Shown: positions 14,058-22,332 of the stretch, in pieces | Position numbering within the stretch: the first letter of the stretch is position 1 | Layout: each line of letters opens with the position of its first letter | NCBI GenBank assembly: GCA_964570895.1 | Contig: CAZMZD010000018.1 | Location: forward strand, 1 to 26,548 | Direction: 5' to 3' | DNA length: 26,548 nucleotides | Source: RGIG1918 sp964570895 | GTDB taxonomy: Bacteria > Cyanobacteriota > Vampirovibrionia > Gastranaerophilales > Gastranaerophilaceae | Notes under the pieces: generated by a model | Database searches by the model: none | What the model was told of the DNA's origin: nothing | The model's input: only the letters and a program-made list of their open reading frames with translations | Position numbers and translations under genes: made by a program

Positions 14058-14465
14058 ATGCAAGCAACTGAAAATTTAGCACAAAATCTTATAGATACAT
14101 ACGAAAGCTTGATTGAACTTCAAGAAGAAAAAAGGCAGGTTTTAATTAATCATAAAATCGAAGAACTTGGCGGGCTGGATGAGAAAATACTCACTCTTTA
14201 CGGGCGCACAAAAGATATTTCCGATAGACGTGAATTTTTAAAACCAACAGATGAACAGAGGCTCAAAATTCGCGAATTATATAAACAAATTGTGGAGCGC
14301 GAAAAAGTGAACAGAGCTCTTGTTTGCTATTCATTAAACACGATAAACAAAATTTTTAACGGAATGATGAGAATGATTAATGTAAGGTCTGATGAATATG
14401 GCAAAAATGGCTTAAATTCATCTTCTAAAGCATATGACGTTTCATCAATTGTGGAGGAAGCATAG
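14058..14465 (+). CDS. flgN: Flagellar export chaperone FlgN
   Basis: FlgN binds the hook-filament junction proteins FlgK and FlgL in the cytoplasm and delivers them to the export gate. The 135-aa protein is almost wholly alpha-helical, with the family's N-terminal pattern (LIDTYESLIELQEEKRQVLINHKIEEL, then a second helix with LDEKI) and a long central coiled-coil helix. Sequence identity in FlgN is always low; the call rests on this helical pattern, its size, and its place immediately before flgK. The ribosome-binding site is AAGGAG, six bases before the ATG. A GGAGG for flgK lies inside its last codons. Confidence 0.82.
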   Translation: MQATENLAQNLIDTYESLIELQEEKRQVLINHKIEELGGLDEKILTLYGRTKDISDRREFLKPTDEQRLKIRELYKQIVEREKVNRALVCYSLNTINKIFNGMMRMINVRSDEYGKNGLNSSSKAYDVSSIVEEA

Positions 14466-16019
14466 ATGACATTAATACAAGCAATGGGAATTTCCAGAGA
14501 ATCTTTGGTAAATAATCAATATGCACTTACTATTGTTTCTCATAACGTAGCCAACATGAATACAGAAGGCTATTCTAGGCAAAAAGCAGTTTTTAGCGAA
14601 TTAAAATATTTGACCTCCGGTTCAAGCGTGTCTTCCGCGGTTTATTCTTTAGGTGGTGCTGAAATTTCAAGCATTCAAAGTTACGCAGATATGATGCTTA
14701 ACACCTCAGTTCGCGACACAAACTCGGAAGCTGCATATTATGATGAGCTTGCAAAACTTATGGGCGACATTGAAGCCTACGTTGATCAATTGGGCGATGA
14801 CGGGCTTCTTGCAAAAATTTCAGATTTTTATACTGCGGTAAACAATCTTACAAACTCTCCTGCAGATAGCTCCACAAGAAACACTTTTGTTCAAGCGGCA
14901 GATAACCTTGCAGATTCTTTCAATTTAATTTATTCGCAATTAGAAGAATATAAAAATGATATGGGCGGAGATTACACTAAACCATCGACTGCCCCAAACA
15001 GCGCAATTGGCTTATCCGTAAACACAATCAACCAAAAACTTAAAGAATTGGCGGCGGTTAACAATAAAATTTCCCGTCTTGCAACTTCGGTTGATGGCGC
15101 GGCAAACGCTTTAATAGACTCTCGTGAGAAAATTTTAGAAGAATTATCTTCATACATTCCTTTGAATGTTAAAGAAGAAACATCAGGTTCAGTAACGGTT
15201 AAATTGGGCGAAGTTACGCTTGTTTCAGGCGGGCAAGTTGATAATAGTTTGCAAGTTGTTTCAGGTGACTTTAATAACCCAATAATTATTCAAACAGTAA
15301 GCAGCATAACAGACACTGTTTCTTGTGATTCTCTAAACGATTTTGTGGGTGAAAACGGTATTTTAGGCGCTCAGCTTGATTTAGTATCGAATAGAGAAGG
15401 TTTTATTTCAATCAACACAATGCTTGACCAATTAGACAACCTTGCAACAAGCTTTATGAATACTGTAAACGCTGTTCAACAATATGCAAATGGCGATGTT
15501 AAAGCTTGCTACATCACAACAGACCCTGTAACGGGCAATATGATTTTGTCTGATGAAGAGCCGCCTGCATTATTTACCGGAACGGGCGCAAAAGATATGA
15601 AAGTGAATTCTGAAATTGCTGCTGATCCAAAGAAAATTGCAGCAGCAAGAGTTGATACTTCAAAAGCAGATTGGAATCTTGCAGTTGGTAATTCATCAAA
15701 CACATTAGAAATGTTTCAAACAAGAGGCGCATATAATGTGTCATCAGTTCGAGGTGCAATTGGGGACTACACTTTTGAAGGCTATTTGACTTCAATTACT
15801 ACAAACTTTGCATCTCAGCTTGCAGACATAACATCAAACGGCAAAATTTGCGATGATTTGTATGACGCTGCACTTACAAAAAGAGATAGCACAGTGTCTG
15901 TTAATTTAGACGAAGAATTATCCGATATGATTAAATTCCAAAGGGCGTATGAGGCAAGCGCCAGAGTATTTTCAACAATAAGCAGTCTATTGCAAACACT
16001 AACAACATTAGGGAGCTAG
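14466..16019 (+). CDS. flgK: Flagellar hook-associated protein 1, FlgK
   Basis: FlgK is the first junction protein between hook and filament. It carries the axial-protein N-terminal signature (ALTIVSHNVANMNTEGYSRQKAVF), the helical region with LLAKISDFYTAVNNLTNSPADSSTRNTFVQAA (typical FlgK, usually L...L..FF.A...L...P.....R), and the C-terminal closing region VNLDEELSDMIKFQRAYEASARVFSTISSLLQTL, which pairs with the N-terminus in a coiled coil. The length is 517 aa. The ATG follows the flgN stop directly, with GGAGG about eight bases before it. Nothing in it is unusual. Confidence 0.95.
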   Translation: MTLIQAMGISRESLVNNQYALTIVSHNVANMNTEGYSRQKAVFSELKYLTSGSSVSSAVYSLGGAEISSIQSYADMMLNTSVRDTNSEAAYYDELAKLMGDIEAYVDQLGDDGLLAKISDFYTAVNNLTNSPADSSTRNTFVQAADNLADSFNLIYSQLEEYKNDMGGDYTKPSTAPNSAIGLSVNTINQKLKELAAVNNKISRLATSVDGAANALIDSREKILEELSSYIPLNVKEETSGSVTVKLGEVTLVSGGQVDNSLQVVSGDFNNPIIIQTVSSITDTVSCDSLNDFVGENGILGAQLDLVSNREGFISINTMLDQLDNLATSFMNTVNAVQQYANGDVKACYITTDPVTGNMILSDEEPPALFTGTGAKDMKVNSEIAADPKKIAAARVDTSKADWNLAVGNSSNTLEMFQTRGAYNVSSVRGAIGDYTFEGYLTSITTNFASQLADITSNGKICDDLYDAALTKRDSTVSVNLDEELSDMIKFQRAYEASARVFSTISSLLQTLTTLGS

Positions 16020-16023
16020 ATAA

Positions 16024-16938
16024 ATGGGTATTAGAGTTTCAAACAATATGGTGAGCAAATTGATGACAACAAGGTCAAATGAAGCGTCATCTAAAATATA
16101 TAAAATTCAAGAACAAATCACTTCCGGAAACAGGTTCCAACATGTGAGCGAAGACCCGTATGCCGGAATGCAAGTTTTGAAAATTAAATCTCAACTCAAT
16201 GAGCTTTCTGATTGGGATTCAAGTATTGAAAATGCAAAAAACCAAATTGATATGACATACGACACATTATCTGTGTATGAAGATGAATTACAAAGAATTT
16301 ACGAACTTACAGTGACTCTCGCAAGCGATATACACTCGGCTTCAACAAGAGATGCGCTTATGACTGAAATAAATGAAAGAACAAAAACAATCGAAAGCCT
16401 TGCAAACACAAGATATCAAGAAGATTATATTTTTGGCGGGGCAAACACTAAAAACCAACCATATACCCTTGCAGATGACGGGAATGTCACTTATTCAGGA
16501 AGCGCGAAAGACACAAGTTGGAAAAAACAACTTGAAGTGTCGTCGGGTGATGTTGTTCAAGTGAACACTTTGGGGCTTGATGTTTTTGGGGATAATACAA
16601 GCGGAATTTTTGTTGCAATGCGCGAATTAAACGATATTGTGAACACTGAACCTTATGACGTGACAGCGGTTCTTGGGGTTCAAGAACAAATCCAAAAATC
16701 TATTTTATCAGTTTCGGATACACTTGGTGAAATTTCAGGATATGCAAACAAAATAGATGCCGTGCAAAGTATAAATGAAAAAATTTCAACAAGGCTTACT
16801 TCGCAAAAAACTGAATTATATGAAACAGATATTGTGCAGGCAGCTTCCGATTTATCTATGGCACAAACTTCGCTTCAAGCGACGCTTCAAATTGGTGCGC
16901 TTATGTTAGGCGGGGCGACGTTGCTTGATTACATTTAG
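16024..16938 (+). CDS. flgL: Flagellar hook-associated protein 3, FlgL
   Basis: FlgL is the second junction protein, related to flagellin. The N-terminal helix region (IRVSNNMVSKLM, then QEQITSGNRFQHVSEDPYAGMQVLKIKSQL) carries the family's SGxRxxxxSDDPxxA motif as SGNRFQHVSEDPYAG. The next block, ANTRYQEDYIFGGANTKNQPY, is the FlgL/flagellin (D)YIFxG element. The C-terminal helix (TDIVQAASDLSMAQTSLQATLQIGALM) closes the D0/D1 coiled coil. The length of 304 aa is normal. It begins four bases after the flgK stop and is the last gene of the operon. A hairpin terminator follows 30 bp downstream. No flagellin (fliC) gene lies in the window. Confidence 0.93.
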   Translation: MGIRVSNNMVSKLMTTRSNEASSKIYKIQEQITSGNRFQHVSEDPYAGMQVLKIKSQLNELSDWDSSIENAKNQIDMTYDTLSVYEDELQRIYELTVTLASDIHSASTRDALMTEINERTKTIESLANTRYQEDYIFGGANTKNQPYTLADDGNVTYSGSAKDTSWKKQLEVSSGDVVQVNTLGLDVFGDNTSGIFVAMRELNDIVNTEPYDVTAVLGVQEQIQKSILSVSDTLGEISGYANKIDAVQSINEKISTRLTSQKTELYETDIVQAASDLSMAQTSLQATLQIGALMLGGATLLDYI

Positions 16939-16968
16939 AAAATATAGAAAAAAATACTTACCATACCT

Positions 16969-16995
16969 GCTCGCCAACATGGCGAGCTTTTATTT
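16969..16995 (+). terminator. Rho-independent terminator of the flagellar operon
   Basis: A 7-bp GC-rich stem (GCTCGCC with GGCGAGC, 16969-16975 and 16981-16987; an extra A-T pair is possible) with loop AACAT is followed by TTTTATTT. This is the strongest terminator in the window, and it separates flgL from the phosphorylase gene. Confidence 0.88.
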
Positions 16996-17001
16996 ACAAT
17001 A

Positions 17002-17028
17002 TTGCATTTAAAATTTTTGTTTGATAAT
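17002..17028 (+). promoter_or_regulatory. Candidate promoter of the phosphorylase-like gene
   Basis: TTGCAT (17002-17007) and GATAAT (17023-17028) are 15 bp apart; shifting the -10 to TAATAT (17025-17030) gives 17 bp. The gene follows a terminator, so a promoter is expected here. AAAGGA at 17058-17063 is a good ribosome-binding site for ATG 17071. Confidence 0.35.
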
Positions 17029-17070
17029 ATTAAAAAGAATTAGTTAATTAGTATTATAAAGGATTATTTT

Positions 17071-18768
17071 ATGACACTTCCAAAAGTTGCGTATTTCTCA
17101 ATGGAAATTGCGATTGACCAAGCTCTTTCGACATACTCCGGTGGTCTTGGCTTTTTAGCAGGCTCACATATGCAATCAGCAGGTTACTTGCAAATGCCTA
17201 TGGTGGGTGTTACGATGCTTTGGTCTTTCGGTTACTATGACCAAAGGATTGGTTCGGATAATCAGGTTGAAGTAGCATACATCAGAAAAACATACGACTT
17301 TTTAACAGATTTGAATGTTTCAACTAAAGTTAAAGTTTTCGGCGAAGATGTTGTTATTAAAGCTTTCAGAGTTGAACCTGAATTATTTGGCACTTGCCCT
17401 ATATATCTTCTTACAACAGATGTTCCTGAAAACTCTGAATTTGGCAGAAGAATTTCTCACAAATTATATGATGGCGACGAAAGAATACGTATCGCTCAAG
17501 AAACAGTGCTTGGTGTTGGCGGCGTAAGAATACTTCAAGAAGTTGGATACAAATTTGATGTAATCCACATGAACGAAGGTCACGCATTGCCGGCTGCATT
17601 TGAATTATTAAGACAATTCAACGGAAACCTTAATGAAGTTAGAAAACGTACAGTGTTTACAACTCACACACCGGTTGCTGCCGGCAACGAAGTTCACTGG
17701 GTTGACACACTTGTTGAAGGTGGTTTCTTTGCAGGCTGCCCAAGAGATAAAGCAGTTGAACTTGGCGGAGAAAACTTCTCTCTTACAGTTGCAGCTCTTC
17801 GTATGAGCCGTCTTGCAAACGCTGTATCACAACTTCACGGTCTTGTTGCAAAGAAAATGTGGGATTGGGTTAGCGGCAAATGCCCGATTAAAGCTATCAC
17901 AAACGCTGTAAACCTCCACTATTGGCAAGATAGCAGAATTAACGGTCTTCAAAATGATACAGATTTGCTAAATGCAAAACTCGAAATGAAAAAAGACTTA
18001 TGCCAATACATTTCAGACACACAAGGCAAACGTTTTGACCCGAATGTTCTTACAATCACTTGGGCAAGAAGATTTGCAGACTATAAACGTGCTTGGTTAA
18101 TCTTGATGGATAAACCACGTATTGAAAAACTTTTGAATGAAAACAAAATTCAATTAGTTTTTGCCGGTAAATTCCATCCGGATGACAAAGACGGTAAAGA
18201 AATTTTCAACAATATCTTAAGAGAATCTCAACAAATGAAAAACGTTGTTGTTCTCCCTGGGTATGAGCTCGCATTAAGTGCAAAACTTAAAAAAGGTTCT
18301 GATATTTGGTTGAACACTCCAATCCGTCCTCTTGAAGCTTCAGGTACTTCAGGTATGAGCGCAAATATGAACGGTGCTCTTCACTTATCAAGCTACGACG
18401 GCTGGGCTGTTGAAGGTACTTGGAACGGCATTAACGGCTACACTGTTCAATATCCTGGGCTTGATGACGATATGCCTTGGGATCAAAGACATTGGAAAGA
18501 CCACGATTGCGTTATGGATATCATTGAAAATCAAGTTATCCCAACTTATTATGAAAATAAACATGAGTGGGCAAGGCTTATGCGCCAAGCTATCAGAACT
18601 TCTGAAGCGTTCTTCAATTCAGACAGAATGGTTGTAGAATACTATAACAGACTTTACAAACCAATCGCACACGGCGGAAGACAAGCTGGTGAAGATGAAG
18701 ATGACGTAAAAGTTTCAAATGAAGAAAATCCAAATATGGACGCTTGGACTTTCTCAAACATTAAATAA
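17071..18768 (+). CDS. Short alpha-glucan phosphorylase homologue (GT35) lacking the PLP lysine
   Basis: GT35 phosphorylases release glucose 1-phosphate from glycogen or maltodextrin using pyridoxal phosphate. This 565-aa protein has family blocks along its length: VAYFSMEIAIDQALSTYSGG at the N-terminus, HMNEGHA, FTTHTPVAAGNEVH, TWARRFADYKRAWLI (the Lys-Arg that contacts phosphate), FAGKFHPDD, and RPLEASGTSGMSANMNGAL. In the last block family members have a Lys after GM that forms the Schiff base with PLP (Lys680 in rabbit muscle enzyme). Here it is Ser430 (AGC). The frame is intact, and the other active-site motifs are kept. It begins straight at the catalytic GT-B core, with no long N-terminal extension. 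It may be inactive, regulatory, or use another donor. Confidence 0.85.
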   Translation: MTLPKVAYFSMEIAIDQALSTYSGGLGFLAGSHMQSAGYLQMPMVGVTMLWSFGYYDQRIGSDNQVEVAYIRKTYDFLTDLNVSTKVKVFGEDVVIKAFRVEPELFGTCPIYLLTTDVPENSEFGRRISHKLYDGDERIRIAQETVLGVGGVRILQEVGYKFDVIHMNEGHALPAAFELLRQFNGNLNEVRKRTVFTTHTPVAAGNEVHWVDTLVEGGFFAGCPRDKAVELGGENFSLTVAALRMSRLANAVSQLHGLVAKKMWDWVSGKCPIKAITNAVNLHYWQDSRINGLQNDTDLLNAKLEMKKDLCQYISDTQGKRFDPNVLTITWARRFADYKRAWLILMDKPRIEKLLNENKIQLVFAGKFHPDDKDGKEIFNNILRESQQMKNVVVLPGYELALSAKLKKGSDIWLNTPIRPLEASGTSGMSANMNGALHLSSYDGWAVEGTWNGINGYTVQYPGLDDDMPWDQRHWKDHDCVMDIIENQVIPTYYENKHEWARLMRQAIRTSEAFFNSDRMVVEYYNRLYKPIAHGGRQAGEDEDDVKVSNEENPNMDAWTFSNIK

Positions 18769-18805
18769 AACTTTTATTAAGTATTTTGTAAAAAATAAAT
18801 TCTTG

Positions 18806-18833
18806 AGCTACTATATTTTATATAGTAGCTTTT
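18806..18833 (+). terminator. Hairpin terminator after the phosphorylase-like gene
   Basis: An 11-bp perfect stem (AGCTACTATAT, 18806-18816, with its complement at 18820-18830) and a 3-nt loop is followed by a short T-run. It ends only 11 bp before the next ATG (18842), so it may also affect translation of that gene. The next gene has no strong ribosome-binding site (only a weak GAG). Confidence 0.65.
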
Positions 18834-18841
18834 GAGTTTAT

Positions 18842-20587
18842 ATGGGCAAATTGTTTAAAAAAATTTTTATATTTAGTTTAGTTATGTTTTTTGTTTCTTG
18901 CGCTCATGTGTTTGCGGCAGAAATTGGCAAAAATGGCATAATTACTCAATCTTGCTACAAAGTGAGTGGAATTTACCCAAGCAAATACGAAATAAACGCC
19001 ACAAATTCTTTCCCGGGGTACAGAGGCCCTAACCAACTTATTGTTTACAAGCCTGAATGGGGGCTTCGCACAGGAACAAATGAATTCGGGAAAGAAGCGG
19101 TCGTTGTGAACGGGATTGTTGTTCAATTGACGGGTGCAGACAGCATTATTCCAAAAAACGGCTTTGTGCTCTCGGGGCACGGAAATGCTAAAATTTGGAT
19201 GAATAAAAATATTAAAATCGGCACGCATGTTGAAATTAATGAAAAAAATAACACAATTAACGCAGTAACCACCGTTAACAGCTATGAATTTAATGCTCAA
19301 GCAAAAATTAAAGAAGTTGAAGCAATAATTAAAAAATCAAATGAACAAAATTTAGTTTTTAATGAAAAAAAGGTTCGTGAATATTTGCGTGAAGCGAAAA
19401 AATATTTAAGAAAAGGGCATTTTGGAAACGACAAAACTGCGCTCAATTATTTAAACCAATCAATCAAAGCTTCAAGCAACGCTCTAAAATACACTCTTCC
19501 TTATGTTTCAGGTGAATTGCACGGCGTGTGGATTAGACCGACAGAAAAAACGAAAGAAGAAGTTATATCAACTTTGGATAATTTAAGCGCGGCAGGAATT
19601 AACACGATTTTTCTTGAAACATATTTCCACGGCAAAACAATTTTCCCTTCAAAAACCATGGAAAAATATGGGTTTAACAAGCTAAACCCGATTTTTGGGA
19701 GCACTGATATTTTAGCGATATACATAAAAGAAGCCCACAGGCGAAACATCAAAGTAAATGTTTGGTTTGAAAGTTTTTACATTGGAAATGTTGCGCCATC
19801 AAGCGATTTGAAAAACATTTTGACCGTGAAGCCTGAATGGGGAAACAAAAATAAAATAAATGCTGATTCTAGCACGCCTACGTGGCACCCTACGGAGCAT
19901 AGAGGATATTTTCTTGACCCGGCTAACCCTGAAGTCGTTTCGTTCCTTCAAGAGCTTATAGAAGAGATTTCAGCGCATTATGCAATAGACGGTTTTAATA
20001 TTGACTATATCAGATATCCTCAAGCCCAAAAACCGAACGAACAAGGCTATGAAATGTCTAATTGGGGATACACGCAATTTGCCCGCGAAGAATTTAAAGG
20101 AATATACGGCGTTGACCCGATTGAAGTGCCGTATAAATCTCCCCTATGGCAAAAATGGGATGAATACAGACAAAATAAAATCACAAATTACATAAAAACA
20201 GTCAGCAAAACCCTTGAAAACAGAGAAGTTCTTTTGTCTGCCGTTATTTTTCCCGATGAAGATATGTCAAAATCAGCAAAACAACAAAATTGGTCAAAAT
20301 GGTCTGAACTCGGCTATGTAAACGCCCTCACGCCTTTAATTCTCACCTCTGATGATGAACTTTCAAAAAAAATGATGAAAGAGGTTAAGAAAAAATCCAA
20401 TGGCGTTGCGGTTTACCCTGGGGCATTTGTTGGGTTTATGGAAGGCGAACCTGAAGACTTGCTCCGTCAAATTAGAAGCATGCGCGAGCTTAACCTCGGC
20501 GGAATAATTTTATTTGACTATGCTCACCTCGATAAGAAATATTTAGATTATCTTCAATCTTGCGTTTTTTCTGCGGTGTGTGAATAA
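18842..20587 (+). CDS. Exported GHL10-family glycoside hydrolase (YddW-like) with N-terminal domain
   Basis: This is a predicted exported glycosidase acting on the envelope or on polysaccharides. It is 581 aa. After a signal peptide, residues 27-140 form a beta-rich domain (LIVYKPEWGLRTGTNEFGKEAVVVNG, FVLSGHG), seen in front of GHL10 domains and resembling phosphodiester-glycosidase segments. A helical linker (150-215) leads to the GHL10 domain from about 225: ELHGVWIRPT, INTIFLETYFHGKTIFPS, and DGFNIDYIRYP (the DGxxxDYIRYP hallmark with the catalytic-type Asp), ending GGIILFDYAHL. The signal region FFVSCAHVFA-AE offers a poor lipobox at Cys20 and a signal peptidase I site at 25, so lipidation is unsure. 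The actual substrate is unknown; characterised relatives include peptidoglycan- and glycan-acting enzymes. Confidence 0.85.
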   Translation: MGKLFKKIFIFSLVMFFVSCAHVFAAEIGKNGIITQSCYKVSGIYPSKYEINATNSFPGYRGPNQLIVYKPEWGLRTGTNEFGKEAVVVNGIVVQLTGADSIIPKNGFVLSGHGNAKIWMNKNIKIGTHVEINEKNNTINAVTTVNSYEFNAQAKIKEVEAIIKKSNEQNLVFNEKKVREYLREAKKYLRKGHFGNDKTALNYLNQSIKASSNALKYTLPYVSGELHGVWIRPTEKTKEEVISTLDNLSAAGINTIFLETYFHGKTIFPSKTMEKYGFNKLNPIFGSTDILAIYIKEAHRRNIKVNVWFESFYIGNVAPSSDLKNILTVKPEWGNKNKINADSSTPTWHPTEHRGYFLDPANPEVVSFLQELIEEISAHYAIDGFNIDYIRYPQAQKPNEQGYEMSNWGYTQFAREEFKGIYGVDPIEVPYKSPLWQKWDEYRQNKITNYIKTVSKTLENREVLLSAVIFPDEDMSKSAKQQNWSKWSELGYVNALTPLILTSDDELSKKMMKEVKKKSNGVAVYPGAFVGFMEGEPEDLLRQIRSMRELNLGGIILFDYAHLDKKYLDYLQSCVFSAVCE

Positions 20588-20623
20588 TTTTTCGCGCCAT
20601 ATAGAAAAACTTTCATAATTTGT

Positions 20624-20629
20624 TATAAT
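20624..20629 (+). promoter_or_regulatory. -10 box of the GNAT gene, leaderless geometry
   Basis: TATAAT is followed by six bases (CAAAAT) and then ATG 20636, exactly the spacing found before nadD. There is no Shine-Dalgarno sequence. No strong -35 is seen at 16-18 bp. Confidence 0.5.
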
Positions 20630-20635
20630 CAAAAT

Positions 20636-21205
20636 ATGAATATCCCTTTTGTTTCGAATATTTCCTACATTTTGCCAAGAAAATTCAGCTTCAAAGGTAT
20701 GGCGGCAGTTGAAGCAAAGCCTGATTTTTTTGAAAAAGAGTCTGAATATATTGCGGATGTCAAAATTTATGAAAAAAATGGGATATTGAAAAAGCCCGTG
20801 CTCGCCTCGATTTACAAAACAGGCAACTCTCATCATGAAAAATATACGATGGTGAAAGACGGTGAAATTTTAGGCGATATTGACCTTAAAACAGATGAAC
20901 CGGACATTTTTGTAAGCAATGTTGAAGCATATAAAAGGCGCACGTATTCCGGAATTGGCACGGCTTTAATGCAAATTGCAGCAGAGAAGAGTTTGCAATC
21001 TGGGCACTCGCGCCATGTGACCCTTAACGCCCAAAGGTTACATTTTCTGCAAAAACACCCTGCTGGTTTTTATCAAAAAATAGGTTTCAAAATGCAAGAC
21101 GCCAGAGAGCAAGACATTCAAGTTTATGGCATTCCGATGGATTTAAGCGTGAGCCAAGACCCATTTTGGCTAAAAAGAATAAAAAATGAGCCGATATTAA
21201 AATAA
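20636..21205 (+). CDS. GNAT-family N-acetyltransferase
   Basis: This protein is predicted to transfer an acyl group from acetyl-CoA to an amine; the substrate is unknown. The acetyl-CoA-binding motif A is visible as VEAYKRRTYSGIGTALMQIAAEKS (about residues 97-120), with the R/Q-x-x-G-x-G/A pattern as RRTYSGIGTA. The later FYQKIGFKM (about 145-153) is the motif-B-type GFYxKxGF. The protein has 189 aa and no signal peptide. It stands alone on a likely leaderless transcript and is followed 69 bp later by a small unknown gene. The N-terminus contains FSFKGMAA, reminiscent of ISFCANFS at the start of that next gene. Confidence 0.82.
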   Translation: MNIPFVSNISYILPRKFSFKGMAAVEAKPDFFEKESEYIADVKIYEKNGILKKPVLASIYKTGNSHHEKYTMVKDGEILGDIDLKTDEPDIFVSNVEAYKRRTYSGIGTALMQIAAEKSLQSGHSRHVTLNAQRLHFLQKHPAGFYQKIGFKMQDAREQDIQVYGIPMDLSVSQDPFWLKRIKNEPILK

Positions 21206-21274
21206 TTTTGTTAATTAGCTAGCGTAAGTGCATGCAAAACGACAATAAAAAATATTCACAAGTTTTAATTTTGT

Positions 21275-21691
21275 ATGATATCATTTTGCGCAAATTTTTC
21301 TGTAAATAAAAATATTTATGATAATGTGACTTCAAATGAAGCGCGAAAAGCTCTTGAAGACACAGTTTTGGGGTATGAAAAATTTATAAATCACCCAAAA
21401 ATTGAAGCACTCACGCATGGTGACACAATTGAGCTTAGAAGAGGGAAAAACAGAGGCGGTTATGCGCTTGAGCTTGAAATAACAAAACCAAAGCTTGAAG
21501 AGCCTTATGTGACGGGGGTTTACACAAATAAAAAAGAGCCTTCAATATCTTATAAAGATTTAATGCACCAAACTTTTTTATACATTTGCTACAAAATGGG
21601 CGAAAAACCAAGGTTTCTTGAAAACTCTTTTGGCTTCATAGACAGAGTTTTGTTCGACGGAAAATTAAAAAAATCAAAATCTGAAAAATAA
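21275..21691 (+). CDS. 138-aa hypothetical protein
   Basis: I do not recognise this protein. It is 138 aa, soluble in appearance, mixed alpha/beta, with a basic C-terminus (KLKKSKSEK). A beta-hairpin-like stretch IELRRGKNRGGYALELEITKP is the best-defined part. No catalytic motif, signal peptide or membrane helix is seen. There is no ribosome-binding site; TTTAAT (21264-21269) ends five bases before the ATG, so it may be leaderless like its neighbour. Codon use resembles the surrounding genes, and the frame is uninterrupted, so I take it as real. Confidence 0.65.
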   Translation: MISFCANFSVNKNIYDNVTSNEARKALEDTVLGYEKFINHPKIEALTHGDTIELRRGKNRGGYALELEITKPKLEEPYVTGVYTNKKEPSISYKDLMHQTFLYICYKMGEKPRFLENSFGFIDRVLFDGKLKKSKSEK

Positions 21692-21695
21692 TTTT

Positions 21696-21715
21696 AATTA
21701 CCCTCACAGGTAATT
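21696..21715 (+). terminator. Weak hairpin after the 138-aa gene
   Basis: A 7-bp stem (AATTACC with GGTAATT, loop CTCACA) begins four bases after the stop codon. It has no T-run after it, so termination is uncertain. Its right arm overlaps the -35 of the rubredoxin promoter, which could make it a regulatory structure instead. Confidence 0.4.
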
Positions 21716-21742
21716 GCGGGACTTCTTTAAAGGCGCTATAAA
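21714..21742 (+). promoter_or_regulatory. Promoter of the rubredoxin gene
   Basis: TTGCGG (21714-21719), a 17-bp spacer and TATAAA (21737-21742) form a plausible sigma-70 promoter. The start would be near 21749, giving a leader of about 20 nt with GGAG at 21758-21761, eight bases before ATG 21770. Confidence 0.5.
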
Positions 21743-21769
21743 GGGGTGTTAGAGATAGGAGTTAAAATT

Positions 21770-21931
21770 ATGCAAAAATATGTCTGCACAATCTGCCAAT
21801 ATGTTTATGACCCAATGCGTGGCGACGTGGAACACGGAGTTTCTGCAGGAACCCCTTTTGAGGAACTTCCGGAAGATTGGGTTTGCCCAATCTGCGCCGT
21901 TGGGAAAGATATGTTTGAGACGGTGGAGTGA
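21770..21931 (+). CDS. Rubredoxin
   Basis: This is a small cytoplasmic electron carrier with one iron held by four cysteines, used in anaerobes for oxygen and peroxide detoxification and other redox steps. It has 53 aa with Cys6-x-x-Cys9 (VCTICQYVYDP) and Cys39-x-x-Cys42 (WVCPICAVGKDMFE), plus the conserved aromatic residues and the G-T-P-F-E-E-L-P-x-D-W segment. I start at 21770, not at the in-frame 21746, because GGAG lies eight bases upstream and the length then matches the family. It is a single-gene unit with its own promoter; no partner reductase or rubrerythrin lies nearby. Confidence 0.97.
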   Translation: MQKYVCTICQYVYDPMRGDVEHGVSAGTPFEELPEDWVCPICAVGKDMFETVE

Positions 21932-22061
21932 TAGAACTTTAACTAAAGATTTTGAAACGGGATACGATAGCTATACATATTCGAAAATCCAAGAAGCGGA
22001 TTGCAGAGTGTAGTGTAAAAATAGTCATGCTGAACAACTAACGCATACGGGTTCACAAGAG

Positions 22062-22107
22062 TGGCAGTTGAGATTATGTTGTTGAGGTAGAAACCCCAAC
22101 CTACGCA
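22062..22107 (+). repeat. Partial copy of the outer repeat
   Basis: The stretch with GTGGCAG, TTGTTGAGGTAGAAACC and CCAACCTACG follows the same order as the inner part of the outer repeats (about 135-177 at the left end). It is diverged and lacks the outer 130 bases, so the outer repeat is itself composite. Confidence 0.55.
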
Positions 22108-22140
22108 CCAAGTACAAACAGATTCGGGCACCATGTGTCA

Positions 22141-22159
22141 CCCTGAACTCGTTTCAGGG
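22141..22159 (+). repeat. REP-like hairpin, CTGAA/TTCAG family
   Basis: A 7-bp stem CCCTGAA/TTCAGGG with loop CTCGT, preceded by GTCA. It is of the same kind as those at 22214-22234 and 26255-26308, with covarying outer bases. Confidence 0.6.
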
Positions 22160-22213
22160 TCTTACCAGATAATGCAACGGAGCAATAATTGTCTTGCCCC
22201 TTAAGGTTATAAG

Positions 22214-22234
22214 ATGCTGAAACAAGTTCAGCAT
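22214..22234 (+). repeat. REP-like hairpin, CTGAA/TTCAG family
   Basis: A perfect 8-bp stem ATGCTGAA/TTCAGCAT with loop ACAAG, followed by GAC. The outer three bases differ from the sister hairpin at 22141, but pairing is kept. Confidence 0.65.
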
Positions 22235-22313
22235 GACATTTCTCGTTCGTTTAATTTTAAAATTTTTATCTCGGAAATTCGCAAATTCAGGACAGCCGGC
22301 TTAAAACTATACC

Positions 22314-22332
22314 GTTGGCAAGTATGCCCAAC
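22314..22332 (+). repeat. REP-like hairpin, GTTGGGCA family
   Basis: GTTGGCA-AGTA-TGCCCAAC matches the reverse complement of the hairpin at 25888-25907, except for one missing G in the left arm. It is followed by CTA, as in that copy. Confidence 0.55.
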
